DNA of 64,000 nucleotides from positions 3,124,001 to 3,188,000 of the forward strand of contig CP026657.1 in the NCBI GenBank assembly GCA_023525915.1, read 5' to 3'. Positions 7,932 through 16,500 of the stretch are shown here, in pieces (positions within the stretch are counted from its first letter, which is position 1; each line of letters begins with the position of its first letter). Source of the stretch: Acetispira formosa (nom. nud.). GTDB lineage: Bacteria; Desulfobacterota; Desulfarculia; Adiutricales; Adiutricaceae. The notes beneath the pieces are model-generated. The model did no database searches. It was not told where the DNA came from and was given only the letters and a program-made list of their open reading frames with translations. Both the position numbers and the translations under genes were made by a program.

Positions 7932-9698
7932 ATGAACCACCTTCGCCCTGTCATCTCAACTGTTTCTGAAAAATGCATCCAGTGCCACCGTTGTATTTCC
8001 GTCTGCCCGGTAAAGTTCGCCAACAAGGCCAGCGGCGATTCCATTGAAGTGGATCACAGCCGCTGCATCGGCTGCGGCCAGTGTCTCCACGCCTGTGAAC
8101 ACGGCGCCAGAATCGGGCTGGACGATTTTGACGATTTTATGGCCAAAGTCAGCCGCGAACCTATGATCGCCGTGGTGGCTCCAGCCGTGGCGGCCAGCTT
8201 CCCGGATACCTATCTGAACCTCAATGGCTGGCTGAAGTCTTTGGGCATCAAAGCCGTGTTTGATGTCAGCTTCGGGGCGGAATTGACCGTGAAAAGCTAT
8301 CTGGAATATGTTCAGGCCAGGAATCCGGCTTGCGTAGTGGCTCAGCCCTGCCCGGCCATTGTCGGCTACTGCCAGATTTATCAGCCGGAACTGTTGCCCT
8401 ATCTGGCCCCGGCCGACAGCCCCATGCTCCATATCATCCGTATGATAAAAAATTACTATCCTGAATACGCGCGCTGCTCCATCGCCGTGATCTCACCCTG
8501 CTACGCCAAACGCCGCGAATTCGACGAAACCGGGCTGGGAGATTATAACGTAACCCTGAGCAGCCTGACCGATTACTTCAGCCGCCAGGCCATCAACCTT
8601 AAAACCTTCCCGGCCGATGACTATGACAACCCTCCGGCCGAACGCGCGGTTCTGTTCTCCAGCCCCGGCGGCCTGATGCGCACGGCTGAGCGTTTTTTGC
8701 CTGGAATCGGCGCGCAAACCCGCAAGATAGAAGGCCCGGAAGTTATCTATACCTATCTGAAGGAATTGCCCAAAATGATCGAGGAGGGCAAAGCTCCCCT
8801 GATTGTGGACTGTCTGAACTGCCATGCGGGCTGCAATGGAGGCACGGCCGTGCCCCACAATCGGCGCTCAATTGATGAACTGGAAAATGCGGTGGAAAAG
8901 CGGAGCCGGGAAATGCGCTCCAGCTATGTGAACCAGGGACGCAAATGGTGGCGCACCAAAAAACAGGCCGCCAGGGCCGGGCGCAAAGTTCTCGACAAAT
9001 ACATCAATGATTTTTGGAAGCCCGGACTTTATGACCGGACCTATCTGGATCATTCCCGCAATATGGTCATGAAGCCCATGAGCGACCAGGCGCGCCGCGA
9101 AATTCTGGCCAGCCTGGGCAAGAACGGGGAGACCGACATGTTCAACTGCGCGGCCTGCGGCTACAACAAGTGTGAAATAATGATCCGGGCCATTCATGAG
9201 GGGCTGAACAGGGCTGAGAACTGTCATCATTATCTTTTGGGCAAAGCCCTGAGCGGCCGGGAGAATGTGGTTAAAATCCAGAATGTCTCCATGGACGCCG
9301 GTCAGGCCGTCCAGGCCAGCGGCCAGTCGATGGAGGCCATGGGCTCGTCCATGGATGAGATTAATGGCTTTTCCCGCCGCATCGGCCAGGTTTTGAAATC
9401 AATAGAGGAAGTGGCCTTTCAAACCAATATCCTGGCCTTGAACGCGGCTGTGGAAGCGGCCAGGGCCGGTGAAGCCGGGGCCGGTTTCGCGGTGGTGGCG
9501 GATGAGGTTCGCAACCTGGCCGGACGCAGTGCGGATGCCGCCTCCAACACGCGAACCCTGGTGGAAGGGACGATCGCCAGCGTGGAGAAGGGGGTGAGGA
9601 GTGTGGAAGTTTTGCGGAGCACTTTTGACAAAATGAGGGACGCGACCCATCAGGTGGAGGAACTGGCCGCCCAGATGAAGGAGCATGATCAAGTCTGA
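7932..9698 (+). CDS. Sensory [FeFe]-hydrogenase fused to a methyl-accepting chemotaxis signalling domain
   Basis: This 588-aa protein has no membrane segment. Domains in order: two [4Fe-4S] ferredoxin motifs (C15/18/21/25 and C45/48/51/55); an [FeFe]-hydrogenase H-cluster domain, residues about 78-305; a small Fe-S domain (C406, C409, C414, C431); and an MCP signalling domain, residues about 445-588, with the hairpin-tip motif [20 protein letters not shown]. The H-cluster loops are altered: L1 reads AQPCP, where catalytic enzymes have TSCCP; L2 is [10 protein letters not shown]3 is [12 protein letters not shown]. Loss of the first L1 Cys (proton relay) is typical of sensory, low-turnover hydrogenases. 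The likely role is a cytoplasmic H2 or redox receptor feeding CheA/CheW. The signalling domain stops shortly after the tip region, so it may be truncated at its C-terminal helix. Confidence 0.85.
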   Translation: MNHLRPVISTVSEKCIQCHRCISVCPVKFANKASGDSIEVDHSRCIGCGQCLHACEHGARIGLDDFDDFMAKVSREPMIAVVAPAVAASFPDTYLNLNGWLKSLGIKAVFDVSFGAELTVKSYLEYVQARNPACVVAQPCPAIVGYCQIYQPELLPYLAPADSPMLHIIRMIKNYYPEYARCSIAVISPCYAKRREFDETGLGDYNVTLSSLTDYFSRQAINLKTFPADDYDNPPAERAVLFSSPGGLMRTAERFLPGIGAQTRKIEGPEVIYTYLKELPKMIEEGKAPLIVDCLNCHAGCNGGTAVPHNRRSIDELENAVEKRSREMRSSYVNQGRKWWRTKKQAARAGRKVLDKYINDFWKPGLYDRTYLDHSRNMVMKPMSDQARREILASLGKNGETDMFNCAACGYNKCEIMIRAIHEGLNRAENCHHYLLGKALSGRENVVKIQNVSMDAGQAVQASGQSMEAMGSSMDEINGFSRRIGQVLKSIEEVAFQTNILALNAAVEAARAGEAGAGFAVVADEVRNLAGRSADAASNTRTLVEGTIASVEKGVRSVEVLRSTFDKMRDATHQVEELAAQMKEHDQV

Positions 9699-9793
9699 TT
9701 ATCCTGCCTGAGAGCGTTCCGCGCGACTGGGTCTGCGTCAACTGCTTTGGGCGGGAACAGGTCGATTGGGTAGCAAAGCCGCACCACATATAA
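9689..9793 (+). pseudogene. Rubredoxin-like fragment in another frame just after the chemoreceptor
   Basis: In frame 2, starting right after a TGA at 9686 and ending at TAA 9791-9793, the sequence reads [26 protein letters not shown]. This resembles the second metal knuckle of rubredoxin (DWVCxxCG...). There is no start codon and no first knuckle. It may be the lost C-terminal end of the chemoreceptor, separated by a frameshift in the last 15 codons, or chance resemblance. Confidence 0.3.
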
Positions 9794-9888
9794 TGGATAT
9801 GTTTGACCGTCAGGCTTTTTCCTGCTATTAATGTTTTTTAATCGACTTTCAGCCGAACGCAGTTGTGGCCCTGCAAGGAAAGATAACC

Positions 9889-10428
9889 ATGACCTCTAGA
9901 AAATACACCGGTGCGGCCATTTTCCTGGTGGGGGCCAGAGCCGTCGGAAAAACCACCGTCGGCCAGTCGGTGGCCAGAAAGCTGAAGGCTGATTTTGTGG
10001 ACACCGATATCTATATGGGTGAAATCCATCAACTTACTGTGGCCGAAATTGTGGCTAAAGAAGGCTGGGAAGGTTTTCGCAGACATGAGAGCGCCGCGCT
10101 GAAGGAAGTTGCCAGACCCGGCCGGGTCATCGCCACCGGCGGCGGCATGGTGCTGGCCGGTCACAATCGGACTTTCATGCGCGAGCATGGTTTGGTATTT
10201 TACCTGTCGGCCCCGGCGGAAGTGCTGGGCTGCCGGCTGTCCGCCGATCCCAAAGCTGCCCAGCGTCCCAGCCTGACGGGCAAATCCGTGGTTGAGGAGA
10301 TGACGCAGATACTGATGGAAAGAGAAGAGTTTTATCAAAGCGCCGCTCACCATGTGGTCGATGCCTCTGGCAGGCTGGAAGACGCGGTCGATTTTATCCT
10401 GGCCAAAGCCTCCGGTAGAGAGATATAA
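9889..10428 (+). CDS. aroK: Shikimate kinase
   Basis: It phosphorylates shikimate with ATP in the aromatic amino acid (chorismate) pathway in the cytoplasm. The 179-aa protein has the P-loop GARAVGKTT, the shikimate-binding DTDIYM and FRRHE (Asp and Arg contacts), the GGGMV Walker-B-like glycine motif, and the lid RPSLTG. The P-loop has Ala-Val where most family members have Met-Gly or Ser-Gly (GxxGxGKT); this matches the AroL-like variation but is worth noting. ATG 9889 is chosen over an upstream in-frame GTG because AAGGAAAG lies 6 nt before it. It is a single gene with no visible pathway neighbours. Confidence 0.9.
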   Translation: MTSRKYTGAAIFLVGARAVGKTTVGQSVARKLKADFVDTDIYMGEIHQLTVAEIVAKEGWEGFRRHESAALKEVARPGRVIATGGGMVLAGHNRTFMREHGLVFYLSAPAEVLGCRLSADPKAAQRPSLTGKSVVEEMTQILMEREEFYQSAAHHVVDASGRLEDAVDFILAKASGREI

Positions 10429-10692
10429 ATAAAGCCGCGCGAGAAATCATAAAAACGAACCCGTCTTGTCGAAGGCCACGGCGAGATAACATGAGTGGAA
10501 TGACAACACCTTGCCCAAATGCTCATATATCACAACGTTCCTTATCTCAACTAAGTCATGTTAACGCAAGTTGTAGAATGGTGAATGAATTATACTATAT
10601 TGTTGTGATGAATTTAACAGAAGATCAATACTTAAAAATAGCTGACTGTTTTCCACGTCACCAGGGCAATGTAGGTATTGATGACCTATTAG

Positions 10693-11531
10693 ATAGTGTC
10701 GTCAATAGATGTTAGCCCAAATGGCAATACAACGAATGTGAACAGCGGCCAAAAACGAAGAAGCATTCTTTGCATACCTGGTAGCGATGCCGGGCCACTG
10801 CTTCAAAACCAGAAATGCATTTTCAACAAGATGCCTCAACTTGTAAAGGCCCTTGTCATATTCACGCTGGATTTTGCGGTTGCGCTTCGGAGGAATGACT
10901 ATCTACATGCCAACCATTACTGCCAACTTGATAAGCGCATCAACATCGTAGCCCTTGTCGGCCAGGAGATGCTCGGCATCAATGCCATCAATCAGTCTTG
11001 CAGCCTGCGAGCAATCAGCAGTGGTACCTTCTGTAATAAACATTCTGACCGGCATACCATGCGCATCCACGGCCAGATGTATCTTGGTGTTGAGCCCCCT
11101 TTTGTGCGGCCCATGGCTTGATTGCCGCCTTTAGCTCCTGCCGCATGCTGGTGAACCTTAATATGGCTGGCCTCTAGCATCAGCCATTCATAATCTGGTT
11201 CATCAACCAGAAGTTCAAGCAAGGATTCCCACACGCCGCGATCGCGCCAACGACAAAACCGCCTGTGGGTATTTTTCCAGTCGCCGTAATCTGGCGGTAG
11301 GTCTCTCCAGGGAGCACCAGATCGAAGAATCCAGAAGACGGCGTTTATGAATTCGCGGTTATCTCGGGCATTTCCGCCCCAGGTGCCTTTGCGGCCAGGC
11401 AAATGCAATTCCAACAGTTGCCAGGTTTCATCAGATATATCGTGGCGACGGTGAGCAGGCTTCATTTGGGGTCCTCTCTGTTCGAATTTGCCACAATTAT
11501 ATCATATTTTATATCTTTTGACGACACCATC
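10693..11531 (-). mobile_element. IS5-family (IS427-like) insertion sequence, 839 bp, nested in another IS
   Basis: Near-perfect terminal inverted repeats mark the ends: left 10690-10710 (TAGATAGTGTCGTCAATAGA plus T) and right 11513-11533, agreeing at 19 of 21 positions. The flanking host bases are TTAG on the left and CTAG on the right, giving a 3-bp TAG duplication, or 4 bp with one change; IS427-type elements duplicate 2-4 bp around TA. Size and coding layout (two overlapping frames joined by a slippery run) match that group. Confidence 0.85.
10702..11465 (-). pseudogene. IS427-type transposase, frameshift layout, carrying an amber stop and an altered catalytic residue
   Basis: The first frame (ATG 11465 to about 11100) gives MKPAHRRHDISDETWQLLEL, then the DNA-binding and DDE start region. 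The second frame begins after a slippery AAAAGGGGG run (plus-strand 11095-11103) with LNTKIHLAVDAHGMPV and ends ...IRCIAIWANIY at 10702 inside the terminal repeat. A -1 shift at such a run is the normal expression mode of this IS group. Two lesions are visible. The first catalytic Asp of the DDE triad is Glu (LEASHIKVH instead of LDASHIKVH), and a TAG sits at plus-strand 10913-10915 in place of a Gln codon (VGM*IVIPPKR). The second Asp (LLADKGYD) and the final Glu (HLVENAF) remain. The copy is therefore almost certainly inactive. Confidence 0.78.
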
Positions 11532-12180
11532 TAGTAATAAATGCCATGCTCTATGTACTTGTAGAACGGCTGTAAATGGCGTAGGTTGCCCAAAGAATTT
11601 GGGAACGGGTACACTATTTTATATCAGAATGAGCCGCTGGGCCAAGTCAGGCTCACTGGACAGCAATTATATAAAGGTTCACCCCGATGCTTGCGGTGCT
11701 AAAAAAATGGACCTGAATGCATCAGCCCTTCCCAAGGGGGGACGAACCAGCAAGATTCATCTGGTTGCCGAAAGTTCTGAATTTGCAGTAGCTTTATCAC
11801 TTTCGCCTGGAAATTCAGGCGATGCCCCTGAGGGGCGTAAAGTTTTGAAAGCCATTTCGGGCATACCTTAATTACAATGGTGTGACCTATTGATGGAGAG
11901 AGCCTATGAGGGTCATGAGACCAGAGGCCTAGCCTTTACTTTGGGCTTCAATCCTGTTGCCCCTCCCCGCCCAAATCGCCGGCAACCATGTCTTTATGAT
12001 GAGGACCTTTATAAAAAAAAACGCAATGAGTTGAACGCCTTTTCAGGCGCTCAAAAAAATTCAGACGTGTTTCACTCGATATGACAAGCTCGATACTATG
12101 TACATGGCTTTTGTTACACTCGCCTTATCTTCGATTTGCTTAAATAGCGTTAACACGCCCGAGTTTAAACTTCTACAACT

Positions 12181-12516
12181 CGTCATAATTGCAGGCGGCT
12201 CTGACAGTATTGCGTTCATTATGAGCCGGCTGTTTTTCTATAGTATCACCATTCCAGCCCGGCTCACGAATAATAGTTGAAGTTGTAGGCTAATCATTTC
12301 CTCCTTGAAATAGCCCATATGCCTGCGTTAATGGTGTTCACTGCTGAAAAGATATACCATCGACAGTTTCAAAAATTTATTGACAACCACGTCGGTTATG
12401 GTTATATTTATAGGACTTTCATTTATAAAGTGAAAGTCATTTGGATGCCGAGCATCCATACTTTTAGGACAATGATGTAAAATTCTACTGGATTGTCTAA
12501 TAATAGAAAGGCTGTT
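12181..12516. other. AT-rich stretch after the nested IS, no gene recognised
   Basis: I see no convincing coding sequence or RNA here. The short sequence AGTTGAAGTTGTAGGC near 12270 resembles the presumed end of the older IS5-type element, so the true right end may lie there rather than at 12180. Confidence 0.3.
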
Positions 12517-12663
12517 ATGCCGCCAGAACACGACATAATTCTTGATGCAACATTATGCATGATTCTACAACGCGATAAAGCAAGAATATTATCCGAAGAT
12601 GGGGCTGAGATCGAATCAAAAGAGCAGTCCGATAATAGTGTGAATAATAGAGAAGATTCTTGA
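12517..12663 (+). CDS. Small acidic ORF, 48 aa, function unknown
   Basis: ATG 12517 is preceded by AGAAAGG with 6-nt spacing and the frame ends at TGA 12661, directly before a terminator hairpin. That layout makes a real small gene plausible. The peptide starts MPPEHDIILDATLCMILQRD and ends in an acidic, Asn/Ser-rich tail; there is no signal peptide or known motif. It lies between the IS remnants and the large TPR-like gene. Confidence 0.35.
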   Translation: MPPEHDIILDATLCMILQRDKARILSEDGAEIESKEQSDNSVNNREDS

Positions 12664-12672
12664 TTTATTCAT

Positions 12673-12716
12673 AAAAAAAGATAGGGCCAGAATTTTTCTG
12701 GCTCTATCATTTCTAT
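12673..12716. terminator. Rho-independent terminator after the small ORF
   Basis: The stem GATAGGGCCAG / CTGGCTCTATC (one G-T pair) encloses an AATTTTT loop, with an A-run before and ATTTCT after it, so it could work in both directions. Confidence 0.6.
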
Positions 12717-13540
12717 GAATTTTCTTACTTTATTCAATCTATTCTCGCTTCCACTCCAGTTTACTCGCAGCTAGACTCTCCATCTTTATTTTGGGACGAA
12801 TTATCAATAACTTTATGAGTGATCTTTTAAGGTTTAACCATTTTTTGATATTCTTTCCAGAATGGTTCCTCCCAATTCTTTGGTGTATGTGCCAACTATC
12901 TTCTATTTTCACCAAGGATTATCCCAAGCAAATAAACCGATTCAATAATTTGTAACTGAAAGCTCAGACTACTGTGGTCGACACTGCTTGTCAGCTTTAA
13001 TTCCGGCGGGCGGACTATCTGTGTACCCACCCGGGTTTTCAACTGAAATTTTTTCCTCCCATCAACATCAGATGTTTCTGCATGCCTTTGCTTCGAACCA
13101 ATACTTATTTTTAACATAATTAACCGAGATTAGACTTTATAATTGATTTTAGTGTGATACTTCTGTATTATGTGTTAAACTTAAATTGTCACAGTTTGAT
13201 TTAGCCCAAACATAAACTTATGACAGTAAATTTGCAACTAATAATAGTGACTTTGCATTACTGCAACCCAGCAGTGTGGTTGTGCTTTGCTTTTTAGTCT
13301 AACTTATGCAAGATATTATTCATTTTATTTACGAATATTTGTACATCCCTGTTTGTAAACACTGTGGTGATTGCATCAGGCCTATAACTCCAGTAAAGTA
13401 AGGGTCATGTCCATAAGCACCACCTTCACCAAACCGTTAACTCTTTGGGATGCTGATGAAGCTTGGCCTCCGATGCTCCCAGCCGAGATTAACAGTATAT
13501 ACCCCCCCCGCATATATTCCCTAATCATCACTCAGTTCCT
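12717..13540. other. About 820 bp AT-rich region upstream of the TPR-like gene
   Basis: I find no supported gene. A 73-codon minus-strand frame (12896-13117) lacks a ribosome site and any recognisable motif and is not called. The large gene at 13541 also lacks a clear ribosome site, so this region must hold its promoter, but no strong -35/-10 pair stands out. Confidence 0.3.
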
Positions 13541-16500
13541 ATGGGTCAGATTAAGCGGTATCTTAAGGAGCTATCATCAATATATTATGATATTCTTCCA
13601 CCTCCATTGAACCAGCAGCAACAAACGTTGAATCACTTGGTCAAATTGGATGTGTTTTTTGAAAAGACTCTAATCAGAGACCTTTTTGTCAATAGCCGTT
13701 TAAAAATAAAAGCGATGCTGGCCAGTTTATATTTAGCCATGGGACAATATAGCTCTGCCAATGTTGCATTCAGGCAGGGGGTGGCGGTCTTCAGGCCGGT
13801 TTTGACAGAATTGGAAAACATAAAAGAGCAGCTATACAAAAAAGAAGATGGCATCAATGAACTGGCCAGCAAAATTGGCAACATTAAAAAAGTTCTGGAA
13901 GCTTTAGATAATTCTGAAGGGCCGAAGTATGTCAAACATATTGAGCAAGCTGAAGAGTTTGTGCGTGAACTGTCCTTAACTGAACTGGAGTGGCACTTTC
14001 GCAATGTTTTAAAAACTCTGTATCAAAGCTTATCAATACAAACAGATAATGCCACACCATCTGATCAGGATCTTATTGATGATGTCCAAGCATTATATGA
14101 TTGTGCGGAACAGACAGAGAAACGGTTGCGTGATTTAAAACATTCTTTAGGCCAGATAAATGGTTTAAAAAAACCTCTCTCCATGAAAAAGGTCGATCCA
14201 CAAAACCCTCGCAGCCAAAAGTTGGGAGATTATATCTATTCGCTGAATAAGCAAATAGGCTGGCGGGGTTTTCTAAAACCCCTGACAGCACTTTTAAAAG
14301 TGCTGAAGCCGCAGTTGAAAGATATGTTGAGGCAGACAAAACTATCGAAAGGGGTGTTGCGTGTGGGAAGACTCAACCCACTTTTATTGGCAACATTTTG
14401 GCATGAACATGCCAGCTTTGTTTTAAAATATTCCCATATTACCTGGGCTCATAATAAATGGAAAAGCATCCTGGATTTTATGGAAGCTGAGCTTGATCCC
14501 CGAAACAAATGTGGTCATACGGAAGCTTCAAAAAGGAAATGGTTTTTTCTCTATTGTGAGATCTGCCAGAACCTGGGACATCATTTTTACAAGGTAGGGG
14601 AACAGAAAAATTACTCCACCTTTTTCTACAAAAAAGTTCTGAGCCTGCTTATAGAGGAAAAAAGTTCTTCCTATCCCGCAGTCAGCCATCGTATACAAAT
14701 ACCGCTGGTAAAAAGCCTTGAAAATGTTCATTTACTAATCAGTGGGACCGAAAATGAGAAAGCCCCGGAGGAACATGAAAATACCACCCTGAATAATGGG
14801 TCACCCGACAACGGTTTGAACAGGAGAAAAACCAGGATTAAGGCGTCAGCCCTAGGTGCGCTTGGGCGAACTCATTATCTGTTAAGGGATTATGATCGCT
14901 CACTGTATTATCATTACCGGGCTCTTTACCATTTAGTGATGGACGGACTTACGAACCAGTCCGGGAAACCGGAAGCGCTGCCGTTTTTAACGCTCACCTC
15001 GGTGCAAAGGACTAATAAAAAAGATAACAAGGAAGCGAGGAGCACTACCAAACTTCAACTGAGAGAATTGGCTCTGTGTGGCATGGATATTGATAACTTG
15101 GTATCACTGGCTCGCGTCTGTAGCCGCCAATGGGAAAGAGCGTTATTATTCGAAAACAATAAGTCGGGCTATGAAAGTTCGGCTCTTTTTCTACCCGATC
15201 TCTTAAATACCGCTTGGCTTAGCAGTTATTTTTTAGAACTCAGGGAACGCCGGCAAATGGTAGGCTCCGGTGAATGGAGCGAGGTGAATGAACTGCTGAG
15301 AAGTTTTTTTGACTTTAACGGACTGACAGCAGAAGGAGGCAATCACGGCAGATTAGATGGCTGGAAGGAAGCCGTTCGGGTTCGATATGAGTTCAATGTG
15401 GATTTGCTAATTTTAATCAAGCTGGTGAAAAATTATATAAATGAGATAGAGAGCAAGGAAAGGCCTGATAAAATATTTTGGAACAGCATATATGATGAAC
15501 TTACTGAAATTGTTCTTAAGTCCTCAATCTGTGGATTATCCCGCACTGAGTTTAAAAAAATTTTTCAGCAAATAGACGCCGCACATCAAAAAAACATTGA
15601 TGCGCCTTCGTCAAGGGTGCGTATAAAGCGAATCATCCCTAACGACAAAAGGCGCCTCCGCTTCTTGCGTAAAGCGGGTCTGCCAGTTGGCCTGAACAGA
15701 ACCAGAAGCCATTGGCTGGAAGCGCGCGGATTGATCGACCCCGCACTTACCCGTCTGGAAAACTACATTAAAAGATACCACCGCAGGCGCAATGCAATTC
15801 TTGCTGACCTGGCATTGTTGGAACAATTAACGAACATCGAAAAATATAAAACAGAACCGCCTGCCACATACAACATCATTACAGCATTAAAACAATGCGA
15901 TTTCGATATCTATAAACTGGAAAAAATAAAATTAATACAGCATCGACTTGAACACAATCTTGAGATCATAACATCCAACGGCAGACAAGGTACAGAGTGC
16001 GGTCTCCTGGAAATAAAAAACCTACTTATGGCCGTGGAGTGTAGCGGTCGTCGAACGGAGATCAATCCTGAATATGCCAAGTCGGTGATGCACGCCTGCT
16101 CAGATCTTCTTAAGGCCCTCAAGCACTTATGGTCCTGTTTCAAGCACTTCAAGCTGTGGATAAAGCGAGCAGAAAGATATTTAGGGGAACCGGATGTAAT
16201 AGATGATGACTCCTGGTACCATGAGAACGCCTTTAGAAAATTATACACACTGGTGGAACGTTTCAATCAAAAGAGGGATTCACTGGCAAATAATTATTTA
16301 AACAGCAATATAATTTATGATGAGTTCAAGTCCGCCCTGGATGAACTCGATGAAACCGCTGCCGGGCAGTTGGAGGTCTTATTTTACTTCTCTGATCATA
16401 AGTTAATATCTGATGTTGCGAAACCTGAACACGGCCGCCAGGGCAGCAACAGGAAAAGACGTAAGGACTTGAAAGAAATTTTTGAGGCAGTATCAGATTT

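Larger units (their letters stand above)
10608..12150 (+). pseudogene. IS5-family transposase split by a second insertion sequence
   Basis: The N-terminal part (10608-10692) reads MNLTEDQYLKIADCFPRHQG, the classical start of this IS5-type transposase group. After the 839-bp insert, reading resumes at 11532 with LVINAMLYVL. With several frameshifts it continues as NGCKWRRLPKEFGN, RMSRWAKSG, LDSNYIKVHPDACGA (first catalytic Asp), GGRTSKIHLV, SPGNSGDAPEGRK, MMERAYEGHETR and finally YDKLDTMYMAFVTLAL near 12130. Many stops and shifts show it has been dead for some time, while the inserted element preserves its junctions. Possible ends of the element are the short inverted repeat AGTTGTAGAA at 10569-10578 and its complement at 12171-12180. 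Confidence 0.75.

Noticed and set aside
12517-12663. RiPP precursor for the ATP-grasp/radical SAM enzyme
   Set aside because: The 48-aa ORF is about 8 kb away on the other strand and lacks a leader/core pattern.
12896-13117. A 73-codon minus-strand gene upstream of the TPR-like gene
   Set aside because: No ribosome site, no recognisable motif, and it lies in AT-rich DNA where such frames arise by chance.
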